From the NCBI RefSeq assembly GCF_900110295.1, contig NZ_FODF01000001.1:1-64000 (forward strand): DNA of 64,000 nt, given 5' to 3'. Both the position numbers and the translations under genes were made by a program. Every line of letters starts with the position of its first letter. Position 1 is the first letter of the stretch. Origin of the DNA: Peptostreptococcus russellii. GTDB lineage: Bacteria > Bacillota > Clostridia > Peptostreptococcales > Peptostreptococcaceae. The notes beneath the pieces are model-generated. The model did no database searches. It was given only the letters and a program-made list of their open reading frames with translations, and was not told where the DNA came from. Positions 54,151 to 63,966 of this stretch are shown piece after piece.

Positions 54151-55527
54151 TTGTTTAGTAAAAGCAAAGTTTTAGTTGTAGGTATGGCAAGATCAGGAAT
54201 AGCTTCAGCTAAGTATTTATTAAGAAATGGAGCCGAAGTAATAGTAAACGACTCAAAGGAAGAAGAAAAACTTGAAAATGTAAAAAATGAATTTAAGGAT
54301 TTTGAAAATGTAGAATTTATATTTGGAAGAAATCCTAAAAGTGAAGATATAAAGGATATAGATTTCGCAGTAGTATCTCCAGGAGTTCCTCTTGAATTGG
54401 ACTATATAGTTGAAATAAAGAATTTAGGAAAAGAAGTAATTAGCGAAATTGAACTTGCCTATAGAGTTGGAAGAGAAAAGAAGATTGATTTTATAGGTAT
54501 AACAGGAACAAATGGAAAGACGACAACAACTTCAATAGTAGGAGAAATAATAAAAAGTGCTGGGTTTGAAACATATGTAGTTGGAAATATTGGAAGTCCT
54601 GTTATACAAGCAGTTGAAGAGGCAGGAAAAGGCGCAGTTATGGTAACTGAGCTTTCTAGTTTTCAGCTTGAAAGTGTATCAGAATTTAAGCCTAGAGTAT
54701 CTTCAGTACTAAATCTAACTGAAGATCATCTAAATAGACATCATACTATGGAAAACTATGCTAAGGCGAAAATGAATGTCTTTGCAAAACAGGATAAAAA
54801 CGATGTTTGTGTTTTAAATTATGATGATGAAATAACAAGAGGTATGGCCTTGTCATGTAATGCAAAAGTAATATATTTTTCAAGATTGAAGAAACTAGAA
54901 GAAGGTGTCTGTCTAGATGAAGAAAATAACATTTTAGTTAATTTAAATGGAGAGTCTAAGCTAGTAATGAACTCTAAAAAGCTAAGTCTTCCAGGAGGGC
55001 ATAACCTTGAAAATTGTATGGCAGCTATGGCAATATGTTTAGAGTACGGTGTTGATATAGAAGTAATTAAAAATGTGTTGATGACATTTAAAGCTGTTGA
55101 ACATAGACTAGAGTATGTAGATACTGTAGAGGGTGTAGTATATGTAAATGATTCAAAGGGAACGAATCCAGATTCTACTATAAAAGCAGTCCAGTCATAT
55201 GATAAACCGATTATACTGATTGCAGGTGGATATGATAAGGGAAGCGATTTTAATGAATTATTTGAAATTGCAAAGAAGTTTGTAAGAAGTGTAGTAATAC
55301 TTGGTCAAACAAGCGAGCTTATTGAAAAAACTGCAAAAAAGCACGGCATAGAAGATACTTACATAGTAGAAAATATGTCTGAAGCAGTAAAGAAGTCTCA
55401 TGAAATTGCCAATAGAGATGAAGTTGTTCTTCTTTCACCAGCATGTGCAAGCTGGGGAATGTATAACAACTATGAAGAAAGAGGCGATGATTTTAAAGAA
55501 AATGTTCATAGCTTAAAAAATAACTAA
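54151..55527 (+). CDS. murD: UDP-MurNAc-L-alanine-D-glutamate ligase
   Basis: 458 residues. Adds D-Glu to UDP-MurNAc-L-Ala. Rossmann start VLVVGMARSGIASAKYL, ATP loop GITGTNGKTTTT (~115-126), LTEDHLNRHHTMENYAKAK and VNDSKGTNPDST. TTG 54151 follows AGAGGTGA. murG comes 24 nt later with no ftsW/spoVE between. Confidence 0.96.
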   Translation: MFSKSKVLVVGMARSGIASAKYLLRNGAEVIVNDSKEEEKLENVKNEFKDFENVEFIFGRNPKSEDIKDIDFAVVSPGVPLELDYIVEIKNLGKEVISEIELAYRVGREKKIDFIGITGTNGKTTTTSIVGEIIKSAGFETYVVGNIGSPVIQAVEEAGKGAVMVTELSSFQLESVSEFKPRVSSVLNLTEDHLNRHHTMENYAKAKMNVFAKQDKNDVCVLNYDDEITRGMALSCNAKVIYFSRLKKLEEGVCLDEENNILVNLNGESKLVMNSKKLSLPGGHNLENCMAAMAICLEYGVDIEVIKNVLMTFKAVEHRLEYVDTVEGVVYVNDSKGTNPDSTIKAVQSYDKPIILIAGGYDKGSDFNELFEIAKKFVRSVVILGQTSELIEKTAKKHGIEDTYIVENMSEAVKKSHEIANRDEVVLLSPACASWGMYNNYEERGDDFKENVHSLKNN

Positions 55528-55551
55528 AATCGAAATTAGAAGGGAAAAGAT

Positions 55552-56652
55552 ATGAAAGTTATATTATCAGGCGGAGGAACAGGAGGACATGTTTACCCCG
55601 CAATTGCAATAGCAAATAAGATAAAAGAAAAAAATCCTGATGCAGAAATACTTTTCGTTGGAACTAGAGAAGGTATAGAATCAGAAATAGTTCCCAAATA
55701 TGGATATAATATAGAGTTTATAAAAGTTAAAGGATTTAAAAGAAAAATTGATTTTGAAAATGTAAAAAGAGTAGTGATGTTTTTAAAATCTCTTAAATCT
55801 TCAAAGAAGATAATAAAGAAATTTGAGCCAGATCTTGTAATAGGTACAGGTGGTTATGTAAGTGGTTCGGTAGTTCTTCAAGCAAGCAAGATGGGAATTA
55901 AGTCATGTATCCATGAGCAAAATTCATTCCCAGGAATTACAAATAAAATGCTTTCAAAGAATGTTGATTTTGTAATGACGAGCTTTGAAGATTCTCATAA
56001 GAGATTTCCAGAAGCAGCAGCAAAAAAATTGTATCTTACAGGAAACCCTGTTAGAGATGAAATATTAAAGGCTGATAGAAAATCTTCAAGAGAAAAGCTA
56101 GCAATCCCTGAAGATAAGAAGATGCTTTTAGTTGCTGGTGGAAGTGGAGGATCAGAAGAAATTAATGATGCTTTAGCATTAGCACTTCCAGAAATGATAG
56201 AAAAGGATTTTGCTTTTACAATATCGACTGGTAAAACATACTATGAAAAGTTTGTGAAGCAATACGGAAACTTGAACTTTAAAGAGTATCAAAGGGTAGT
56301 TCCGTATCTCGATGCAATGGCTGAAAATCTTGCAGCAGCAGATTTAGTTATAGGAAGCGCAGGAGCTATTTCTATGGCAGAAATGACTGCAGTAGGAATA
56401 CCTGCTATAATAGTACCAAAGGCATATACTGCTGAGAATCATCAAGAATATAATGCAAAAAGTCTTGAAAGTGCAGGTGGAGGCGTTTGTATAACTGAAA
56501 AAGAACTTTCTCCTCAGAAGCTGGAAAGTACAATTTTTGATTTATTATGTGATGAAGAAAAGTTAAGAAAAATGTCTCAGTGCAGCAAAGAATTTGGAAA
56601 AAGAGATGCAATAGACTTAATTTACGATAAAATTATGCAAGAATGCTTCTAA
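55552..56652 (+). CDS. murG: Lipid I GlcNAc transferase
   Basis: 366 residues. Adds GlcNAc to lipid I to give lipid II at the inner membrane face. SGGGTGGHVYPAIAIA (6-21), VIGTGGYVSG, HEQNSFPGITN and GSAGAISMAEMTAVG are the usual signatures. GAAGGG-type site before ATG 55552. Confidence 0.97.
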   Translation: MKVILSGGGTGGHVYPAIAIANKIKEKNPDAEILFVGTREGIESEIVPKYGYNIEFIKVKGFKRKIDFENVKRVVMFLKSLKSSKKIIKKFEPDLVIGTGGYVSGSVVLQASKMGIKSCIHEQNSFPGITNKMLSKNVDFVMTSFEDSHKRFPEAAAKKLYLTGNPVRDEILKADRKSSREKLAIPEDKKMLLVAGGSGGSEEINDALALALPEMIEKDFAFTISTGKTYYEKFVKQYGNLNFKEYQRVVPYLDAMAENLAAADLVIGSAGAISMAEMTAVGIPAIIVPKAYTAENHQEYNAKSLESAGGGVCITEKELSPQKLESTIFDLLCDEEKLRKMSQCSKEFGKRDAIDLIYDKIMQECF

Positions 56653-56696
56653 AAATACATAAAATAATAAAATAATGAAAAATATTTAAAAATATA

Positions 56697-56726
56697 TTGC
56701 AATAGTAGCCTTTTATAGGCTATTAT
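56697..56726 (+). promoter_or_regulatory. Probable promoter of ftsZ
   Basis: -35 TTGCAA (56697-56702), 18-nt spacer, -10 TATTAT (56721-56726). A second -10-like TATAAT lies at 56789-56794 with a weak -35. So ftsZ probably has its own promoters. Confidence 0.45.
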
Positions 56727-56857
56727 AGAATAGATAGAATGATGTTTATTCGATGGTGGGGGTTATTTATCATTATTGAATAATCGGATATAATAAATTT
56801 ATAGGAAATAATATTTTTTGATCAGACATAGACTATAGTGTGAATGGGGGTTTATAA

Positions 56858-58018
56858 ATGTTGAACTTTGTAGAAGAGCAAACAGGCTCTGCCAATATTA
56901 AAGTTATTGGTGTTGGTGGTGGTGGAAACAATGCTATTAACGTTATGATAAGTTCTGGCGTTAAGGGTGTTGAGTACATAGCGGTAAACACAGACAAACA
57001 GGCTTTAGAAGCATCTAAGGCGGAACATATATTACAGATAGGTGAAAAGCTTACTAAGGGATTAGGAGCTGGAGCCAACCCTGAAAAAGGGAAAAAAGCA
57101 GCGGAAGAATCAGCAGATGAAATAGCAAATGCTATAGAAGGTGCTGACATGGTATTCGTAACTGCAGGAATGGGCGGTGGAACTGGTACAGGTGCTGCAC
57201 CAGTAGTAGCTCAGATTGCTAAGGAATCAGGAGCTCTTACAGTTGCTGTTGTTACTAAACCTTTCTCTTTTGAAGGTAGAGTAAGAATGAAGAAGGCTGA
57301 AGAAGGAATTATAGAACTTAGAAAGAATGTAGATACTTTAATTACAATACCTAATGACAAAATTCTTCAGATAATAGAAAAGAGAACTACAATAACAGAA
57401 GCTTTATCAAAGGCTGATGATATATTAAAGCAAGGTATACAGGCTATTTCAGGTTTAATTTCTGAGGCAGCTCTTATTAACCTTGACTTTGCCGACGTTG
57501 AAGCTGTTATGAAGGATCAGGGGCTTGCACATATGGGTATGGGTACTGCTTCTGGTGAAGACAGAGCTTTAGCTGCAGCTAAGCAGGCTATAGAATCTCC
57601 ATTACTAGAAACTACAATAGATGGCGCTAAGGGTGTATTAATTAACGTAACTGGTGGAAATGATTTAGGATTATTAGAAGTAAGTGAAGCTACTGAAATA
57701 ATCAAGGAAAAATGTGATCCAGATGCTATGATTATCTTTGGTGCAGCTACTAGAGATGACTTTGGAGACGAAATAGTTATAACAGTAGTTGCTACTGGAC
57801 TACAGGATGATTCTGATGACATATTCAGCACTCCATTGAGAAGACAGTCATCACAGCCTGTAACTCCTAAGTACAATGAAATACCAAGGGTAAAAGAGCC
57901 ACAGAAAGTTGAGAAGCCAAGACAGGTAGAAGAAACTTTCTCTAACAGTTTTGACGATACTGTAACAGCAGGAGATGACGATATGGTTATCCCTACTTTC
58001 TTAAGAAGAAAGAAGTAA
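56858..58018 (+). CDS. ftsZ: Cell division GTPase FtsZ
   Basis: 386 residues. Tubulin-like scaffold of the Z-ring. [15 protein letters not shown] (17-31), GTP motif GGGTGTG (106-112), NDKIL and the synergy-loop [11 protein letters not shown] are intact. A variable linker (about 325-370) ends in the conserved C-terminal peptide [12 protein letters not shown] that binds FtsA, SepF and others. Codons are biased to AAG/CAG as in highly expressed genes. Spore-forming relatives carry spoIIGA-sigE-sigG after ftsZ; here nrdR follows. Confidence 0.97.
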   Translation: MLNFVEEQTGSANIKVIGVGGGGNNAINVMISSGVKGVEYIAVNTDKQALEASKAEHILQIGEKLTKGLGAGANPEKGKKAAEESADEIANAIEGADMVFVTAGMGGGTGTGAAPVVAQIAKESGALTVAVVTKPFSFEGRVRMKKAEEGIIELRKNVDTLITIPNDKILQIIEKRTTITEALSKADDILKQGIQAISGLISEAALINLDFADVEAVMKDQGLAHMGMGTASGEDRALAAAKQAIESPLLETTIDGAKGVLINVTGGNDLGLLEVSEATEIIKEKCDPDAMIIFGAATRDDFGDEIVITVVATGLQDDSDDIFSTPLRRQSSQPVTPKYNEIPRVKEPQKVEKPRQVEETFSNSFDDTVTAGDDDMVIPTFLRRKK

Positions 58019-58035
58019 AAATATCAATATAAACA

Positions 58036-58068
58036 AAAAGGCTCAGCTTATGGTTGAGCCTATTTTAT
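58036..58068 (+). terminator. Terminator of ftsZ
   Basis: AGGCTCA (58039-58045) pairs with TGAGCCT (58055-58061), A5 before and ATTTT after. Confidence 0.75.
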
Positions 58069-58209
58069 AATTTTTTAAAGTTTAGCTTATAAAATATGCT
58101 TATAAATTGAAGTTCAAAATAGAAATTTATTGTTTTAAAAATTCTATTTTTATTTGTTACAAGGACACCGTAATAAATAGATTGTAAAAAGATGAAAGAG
58201 GTGAGAAGT

Positions 58210-58680
58210 ATGCTTTGTCCTTATTGTGAATGTAAAGAATCAAAAGTTCTTGATTCAAGACATATAGACTCTGCTTCAATAAGAAGAAGGAGAGAATGTG
58301 AAAAATGTAAGAAAAGATTTACAACATATGAAAAAATTGAGATGATTCCTGTAATGGTTATCAAAAAAGATGGAAGAAGAGAGGCTTTTGATAGAGATAA
58401 AATAAAGTTTGGACTAATCAGATCATGTGAAAAAAGACCTGTTCCGATATCTAAAATAGATGAGCTTGTTGACTCTATAGATGCAGAAATAAATAAAATG
58501 TATGTAGATGAAATAGAATCTACCAAGATAGGTGAAATGGTTATGGATAGATTGAAGGAAGTCGACGAGGTAGCCTATGTAAGATTTGCTTCAGTATATA
58601 GACAATTTAAAGATTTAAATACATTTATCAATGAATTGGAAAGCATACTGAATGAAAAAGGAGAGGAACAGGAAGAATAA
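58210..58680 (+). CDS. nrdR: Transcriptional repressor NrdR
   Basis: 156 residues. Represses ribonucleotide reductase genes. N-terminal zinc ribbon CPYC...CEKCKKRF, then an ATP-cone domain ([16 protein letters not shown]) that reads ATP/dATP levels. ATG 58210 follows AGAGGTG; the frame opens six codons earlier at an ATG without a site. No nrd gene is in the window. Confidence 0.95.
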   Translation: MLCPYCECKESKVLDSRHIDSASIRRRRECEKCKKRFTTYEKIEMIPVMVIKKDGRREAFDRDKIKFGLIRSCEKRPVPISKIDELVDSIDAEINKMYVDEIESTKIGEMVMDRLKEVDEVAYVRFASVYRQFKDLNTFINELESILNEKGEEQEE

Positions 58681-58707
58681 TAACCTTTAAAGTAAAGGGG
58701 GCTTATA

Positions 58708-59385
58708 ATGGCTAAAATACTTGTAGTGGATGATGAAAGACATATCCTCGAACTTTTAAAGTTTAATCTTGAAATATCAGGATACGAAGTAATTTTCTCA
58801 GATGATGGTAAAGACTGTTTGGAGGTTTTAGAAAGAGAAAAGCCAGATCTAGTTTTATTAGACTGGATGCTTCCTGGTATGAGTGGAATAGATATTTTGA
58901 GAAGCATAAGGGAAGATAGAGAAAACTCAAAACTCCCAGTGATTATGCTTACGGCAAAGAATATGGAAGATGATAAGATAGAAGGTTTGGATAATGGAGC
59001 AGATGACTATATTACCAAACCATTTAGTATAAAAGAGCTTATGGCGAGAATAAAAACCGTCCTAAGAAGATATAAGGCAAGTGAAGGTATTAGCATTTCT
59101 GCTGGAGATATCACCTTGTATACAGACAAAAGAGAAGTATACAAAAATGGTAGAAAAATAGATCTTACTTTGAAGGAATTTGAACTATTGAGACTTTTGA
59201 TACAAAATAGAGGGAAAGTTCTTACTAGGGAAGAATTATTAGACAAAGTATGGGGATATGAATTTTTCGGTGAAACAAGAACAGTAGATGTCCATATAAG
59301 ATATCTCAGAAAGAAATTAGACAAGGATAGTTCTGAAGGTAAATGCATAGAAACTATCAGAGGTGTAGGTTATAAATTAGTTTAA
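58708..59385 (+). CDS. OmpR/PhoP-family response regulator
   Basis: 225 residues. Receiver domain with VVDDERH, phosphoacceptor Asp52 in LLDWMLPG, Thr82 in LTAKN and Lys104 in YITKPF, then a winged-helix Trans_reg_C domain (about 125-225) ending IRGVGYKLV. It is paired with the kinase that starts 37 nt later. PhoP/WalR-like by sequence, but the regulon is not shown here. Confidence 0.93.
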   Translation: MAKILVVDDERHILELLKFNLEISGYEVIFSDDGKDCLEVLEREKPDLVLLDWMLPGMSGIDILRSIREDRENSKLPVIMLTAKNMEDDKIEGLDNGADDYITKPFSIKELMARIKTVLRRYKASEGISISAGDITLYTDKREVYKNGRKIDLTLKEFELLRLLIQNRGKVLTREELLDKVWGYEFFGETRTVDVHIRYLRKKLDKDSSEGKCIETIRGVGYKLV

Positions 59386-59421
59386 ACTGAAATAGTATTA
59401 AAATGAGTTTGGAAGTGCAAA

Positions 59422-60750
59422 ATGGAAAAAATAAATCATATAATAACATTACTTGTAATACTATCGTGGATAGCTATTGTTTTCTTATACAAGGACATTG
59501 TAAATGTAAAAAGATTTATGCACGATGTTATAAATTCACTTAAAAAAGTAAAAAAGATGGAGTTTAATGCCAAATTAAGTTCTTCGTATTATACTGAATT
59601 TAACGGTTTTATAGGTGAATATAATGAGATGGTAGATATTCTTGAAAAATACTTTAATCAAGTAGAGGGAAAGAATATACAATTAAACTCCATATTAAAA
59701 TCAGTATCTAATGGTATACTTGTTGTTGATATTTCTAATAAAGTATTTCTTATAAATGACAAGGCAAAAGAATATCTTGATTGTCCAGCTGATCTTCTAG
59801 TAGAGCATAAGTCTATTTATGAAGTAATAAAAGATAAGAAGATATTAGATTTTTTAAGGTACAATATTAGCTCTGATACTAATATTAGTAAGGAAATTAA
59901 ACTAGAAAATGGCAAAATATACAATATAAAAATAGATCCAATAAGTATGGACAGTAGAAAAACTATACTTATTGCATCTGTAGTTAATATTGAAGATATA
60001 ACAGAAAGAATAAAATTAGAAAATATGAGAAGAGATTTTGCGGCAAATGTAAGTCATGAACTTAAAACACCGCTTACTTCTATACAGGGCTTTGTTGAAA
60101 CTTTGAAAGAAAATGATGAGACAATAGAGCCTGAAATGAGAAAAAGATTTTTAGAAATTATAGAGAATGAATCATATAGACTTAGAATACTGATAAACGA
60201 TATACTTCTTCTTTCTTCAATAGAAGGTGATGAAGGACTTGAGTTTGAATGGGTTGATGTTAAAGAAGTAAATGAAAGGATATTCGGAATTTTAGATAAG
60301 AAATCTAAAAAGTATGGAGTAGATTTAATTTGCCAATATAATATGGAGGAAAATAGCCAAGGCGAAATTCTCCTATATACCCAAAAACAGTACTTTAAGG
60401 AACTTATTATAAATCTAATGACTAATGGTATAAAGTATAATAAAAGTGGTGGATTTGTAAAAGTAATATATGAAGAAGATGAAAAAAATTATTATATCAC
60501 TGTGGAAGATAATGGTATAGGTATAGATGAAGAAGAGAAAGAAAGAATTTTTGAAAGGTTTTACAGAGTAAGCAAATCTAGGAACAAAGATATTGAAGGA
60601 ACTGGTTTGGGACTTGCCATAGTCAAGCATATACTTATTTCTCTTGGAGGAAATATCGAGCTTGACTCTAAAATTGGAGAGGGTTCTTCATTCAGAATTA
60701 GTCTTCCCAAAAATATTAACACTACATATTTACACGAAAATAGGGTATAA
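59422..60750 (+). CDS. Sensor histidine kinase, PhoR-like with one membrane span
   Basis: 442 residues. A single N-terminal membrane span (about 6-24), a HAMP-like helical stretch, a PAS domain (about 90-195), then HisKA with phosphorylated His212 in ANVSHELKTPLTS and HATPase_c with DNGIGIDEEEKERIFERFYR and GTGLGLAIVKHI. It lacks the second span and extracellular sensor common in PhoR/WalK, so it probably senses inside the cell or through a partner. Partner of the upstream regulator. Confidence 0.92.
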   Translation: MEKINHIITLLVILSWIAIVFLYKDIVNVKRFMHDVINSLKKVKKMEFNAKLSSSYYTEFNGFIGEYNEMVDILEKYFNQVEGKNIQLNSILKSVSNGILVVDISNKVFLINDKAKEYLDCPADLLVEHKSIYEVIKDKKILDFLRYNISSDTNISKEIKLENGKIYNIKIDPISMDSRKTILIASVVNIEDITERIKLENMRRDFAANVSHELKTPLTSIQGFVETLKENDETIEPEMRKRFLEIIENESYRLRILINDILLLSSIEGDEGLEFEWVDVKEVNERIFGILDKKSKKYGVDLICQYNMEENSQGEILLYTQKQYFKELIINLMTNGIKYNKSGGFVKVIYEEDEKNYYITVEDNGIGIDEEEKERIFERFYRVSKSRNKDIEGTGLGLAIVKHILISLGGNIELDSKIGEGSSFRISLPKNINTTYLHENRV

Positions 60751-60818
60751 TAGTAAATTGGTTGATTTAATTTAAGAATAAAAAGAAACGGAATATGTTA
60801 AGAAAAGGAAGTGATATA

Positions 60819-62144
60819 TTGAGTACAGAAAATAGACCGATTGTTGCTGTAGTTGGAAGACCAAATGTTGGTAAGTCTACAATTTTCAATAAATTGACTG
60901 GACAGAAAATATCAATAGTTGAAGATACGCCAGGAGTAACAAGAGATAGAATTTTTGGAGAAGTGGAATGGTTAAATAAGTATTTCACTCTAATAGACAC
61001 AGGTGGATTGGAGCCTAAATCAGATGATATAATAATCTCTCAAATGAGAGACCAGGCTATGTTGGCAATAGATATGGCACACGTAATACTTTTTATAGTA
61101 GATGGAAAGGGCGGACTTACTGCAGCAGATAGAGAGGTTGCAGAGATATTGAGAAAGACAAAGAAACCCGTAATTTTAGTAGTTAATAAAATAGATTCAA
61201 GAAATCAGCAAGATAATATTTATGATTTTTATGAACTAGGTTTAGGAACTCCTGTAGCAGTATCTGGAGCAAATGCCATGGGACTTGGAGATCTACTTGA
61301 TGAAGTAGTTGAAAACTTCCCAGAAGGAATGAACACAGAATACGATGAAGATATAATAAGAGTCGCCATTACTGGTAAACCTAATGCAGGTAAGAGTTCT
61401 ATATTAAATAATATTCTTGGTGAAGATAGAGTAATAGTATCGCCGATTGCAGGAACAACAAGAGATGCAATAGACACTTACTTTGAAAAGGGAGATAACA
61501 AATTCCTTTTAATAGATACAGCAGGAATAAGAAGAAGAAGCAAAGTATATGAGAGGGTTGAAAAATTCTCAGTAATACGTTCTATGAATGCCGTTGATAG
61601 AGCAGATGTTGTACTTATAGTAATAGATGCAACTGAAGGCGTAACAGAGCAGGATACAAAGGTTGCTGGTATAGCTCATGATGAAGGTAAGGGATGTATA
61701 TTTGTAGTCAATAAGTGGGATTTAATAGAAAAAGATAATAAGACTATGACAAACTTTAGAAATAAAATAAGAGAAAAATTCCCATTTATGAATTATGCTC
61801 CTATTCTGTTTGTTTCAGCAGTTACAAATCAGAGAATAAACAAGATTTTACAGACTGTTGTAGAAGTATCTCATGAACAAAATAGAACTGTTACAACATC
61901 AGTTCTTAATGAAGTTATAGGAGAGGCTGTAATGCTTAATCAGCCACCTTCAGATAAGGGTAGAAGACTTAAGATTTACTATGGAACTCAGACAGGAACA
62001 AAGCCTCCTACTTTTACACTGTTTATAAATGATATAAAATTGACTCATTTCTCTTATACTAGATATCTTGAAAATAGACTTAGAGAAAACTTTGGCTTCG
62101 AAGGGACTTCTATAAGAGTAGAGTATAAGCAGAAAAGAAGATAA
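60819..62144 (+). CDS. der: Ribosome-assembly GTPase Der (EngA)
   Basis: 441 residues. Two tandem GTPase domains, GRPNVGKST near the N-terminus and GKPNAGKSS near 186, with a C-terminal KH-like domain. Needed for 50S maturation. TTG 60819 gives the usual short N-terminus and has AAGGAAGTGAT upstream; ATG 60795 would add eight residues without a good site. Confidence 0.95.
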   Translation: MSTENRPIVAVVGRPNVGKSTIFNKLTGQKISIVEDTPGVTRDRIFGEVEWLNKYFTLIDTGGLEPKSDDIIISQMRDQAMLAIDMAHVILFIVDGKGGLTAADREVAEILRKTKKPVILVVNKIDSRNQQDNIYDFYELGLGTPVAVSGANAMGLGDLLDEVVENFPEGMNTEYDEDIIRVAITGKPNAGKSSILNNILGEDRVIVSPIAGTTRDAIDTYFEKGDNKFLLIDTAGIRRRSKVYERVEKFSVIRSMNAVDRADVVLIVIDATEGVTEQDTKVAGIAHDEGKGCIFVVNKWDLIEKDNKTMTNFRNKIREKFPFMNYAPILFVSAVTNQRINKILQTVVEVSHEQNRTVTTSVLNEVIGEAVMLNQPPSDKGRRLKIYYGTQTGTKPPTFTLFINDIKLTHFSYTRYLENRLRENFGFEGTSIRVEYKQKRR

Positions 62145-62160
62145 ATAAGGGGGAGGCAAA

Positions 62161-62772
62161 GTGCTTTTATTATATGTTTTAGTAGCAATATTAGCCTATT
62201 TAATAGGATGTATATCCAGTGCATATATAATTAGCAAAGCTTTATTTGGAGTAGATATTAGAACACAGGGTTCAAAGAATGCTGGAACTACAAATGCCTT
62301 GAGGACATTTGGTTTTAAAGCTGGATTATTAACTTTTTTAGGAGACTATTTTAAGGGAACAATAGCAGTTCTTATTGCAATGTTTATAGCACATAAGGGA
62401 CATTTAGATGTTGACCTTGCAAAATATATAGCGGCTTTGGCAGTAGTAGCAGGACACAATTGGCCGGTATTTCTAAAATTCAAGGGTGGCAAGGGAGTTG
62501 CAACAACATACGGCGCTATGTTGGGTATAGCTCCTCTACCGACTCTTGCAAGTATGTTATTTTTTATAGTTTTAGTTCTTGTAACAAGATACGTTTCAGT
62601 TGGATCTATATTTGGAGTGTGTCTTTTCCCAATTCTTATGTATATGAGAAGTGACTATATAGGAATATGGGTTTGTATACTTTTATCTATTTCTGTAATA
62701 TATAAGCACAAAGAAAATATAAAAAGACTTTTAAAGGGTCAAGAGAGAAGACTGGAATTAAAGAAAAAATAA
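62161..62772 (+). CDS. plsY: Glycerol-3-phosphate acyltransferase PlsY
   Basis: 203 residues, five membrane spans. Acylates glycerol-3-phosphate with acyl-phosphate, the first phospholipid step. GSKNAGTTNALRTFG, AGHNWPVFLKFKGGKG and ATTYG-type motifs are intact. GTG 62161 follows GGGGGAGG. It precedes gpsA, which makes its substrate. Confidence 0.95.
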   Translation: MLLLYVLVAILAYLIGCISSAYIISKALFGVDIRTQGSKNAGTTNALRTFGFKAGLLTFLGDYFKGTIAVLIAMFIAHKGHLDVDLAKYIAALAVVAGHNWPVFLKFKGGKGVATTYGAMLGIAPLPTLASMLFFIVLVLVTRYVSVGSIFGVCLFPILMYMRSDYIGIWVCILLSISVIYKHKENIKRLLKGQERRLELKKK

Positions 62773-62820
62773 CCGAACGTAATGTAGACGAATAGGTCGT
62801 ATTTCAAGGGAGGGTTATAT

Positions 62821-63831
62821 ATGAAAAAAGTATGTATGCTAGGTGCAGGAAGTTGGTCTACTGCTTTGGCTAAAGTACTTGATGACAATGGACACAATGT
62901 CATCATGTGGGCAAGAAGAAGTGAACAGTGTGAGGAAATAAACAAAAATCATACTAATAAAAAGTATTTGGAAGATATTGTTTTAAGTGAAACTATAAAG
63001 GCAACTACAGATATTGAAGCTGCTATCAAAGGTGCAGAGTTAATAGTTCTAGGTGTCCCTTCACAACAAGTAAGAAGCATCTGCAAACAAATAAAACCAT
63101 ATATTTCAGAAAATCAGATAGTTGTAAATGTAGCAAAAGGTATAGAAAATAAAACAGGTAAGAGAATTTCTGAAATTTGCTCAGAAGAACTATCAAATAA
63201 CAAATATTGTATGCTTTCTGGTCCTTCACATGCTGAAGAAGTTTCAAGGGACATACCGACTGCAGTAGTTGCAGCTTCTGAATGTATAAAGACCTCTCAG
63301 CTTGTTCAAGATTATTTTATGAATAAAAATTTTAGAGTGTATACTAACAACGACTTAATAGGTGTTGAATTAGGCGGAGCTACAAAGAATATTATAGCTT
63401 TTGGTGCAGGTATATTAGATGGTCTAAACTATGGAGATAACTCTAAGGCAGCTCTTATGACTAGAGGTTTAACAGAAATCAGTAGATTTGGAGTTGCAAT
63501 GGGTGCAGAGTTATCCACATTCTCAGGTTTATCTGGAATAGGGGATCTTATAGTTACATGTACAAGTATGCATTCAAGAAATAGAAGAGCAGGTATTCTG
63601 ATGGGGAAAGGGTACACGCTTGAAGAAACAAAAGAAGAAATTCAGATGGTAGTAGAGGGTATCACAGCAACGATAGCCGTATATGAAAAATCAGTAGAAT
63701 TGGGCATAGAAATGCCTATTACTGAATGTATATATAGGGTTATAACTACAGATCTGGATCCAAAAGATGGGGTATATGAATTAATGACTAGGTCAAAAAA
63801 ACACGAAAACGAATATATCTTCAAAATATAA
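62821..63831 (+). CDS. gpsA: Glycerol-3-phosphate dehydrogenase [NAD(P)+]
   Basis: 336 residues. Reduces dihydroxyacetone phosphate to glycerol-3-phosphate for lipid synthesis. LGAGSWSTALAKVL (7-20), VNVAKGIE, SGPSHAEEV, ELGGATKNIIAFGAGI and GLSGIGDLIVTC are family blocks. GGAGGG precedes ATG 62821. In spore-forming relatives spoIVA follows; here the next start begins MSIAKNLDKVR. Confidence 0.96.
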   Translation: MKKVCMLGAGSWSTALAKVLDDNGHNVIMWARRSEQCEEINKNHTNKKYLEDIVLSETIKATTDIEAAIKGAELIVLGVPSQQVRSICKQIKPYISENQIVVNVAKGIENKTGKRISEICSEELSNNKYCMLSGPSHAEEVSRDIPTAVVAASECIKTSQLVQDYFMNKNFRVYTNNDLIGVELGGATKNIIAFGAGILDGLNYGDNSKAALMTRGLTEISRFGVAMGAELSTFSGLSGIGDLIVTCTSMHSRNRRAGILMGKGYTLEETKEEIQMVVEGITATIAVYEKSVELGIEMPITECIYRVITTDLDPKDGVYELMTRSKKHENEYIFKI

Positions 63832-63966
63832 GATACAATTTTTAAAATAATACATACAATCTCGTAACTTTTTGATATAATAATATATATGTAGTATTAT
63901 GCTTATTGAAAATTTATAGTTAATCGTATGTTTTTGACTAATACTATGATAGGAGTAGGTGGAAAT

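Noticed and set aside
50684-58018. Hidden ftsL, penicillin-binding protein, ftsW, murB, murC or ftsQ in the gaps of the wall cluster
   Set aside because: The intergenic stretches are 24-205 nt and carry no suitable frame; these genes must be elsewhere or replaced.
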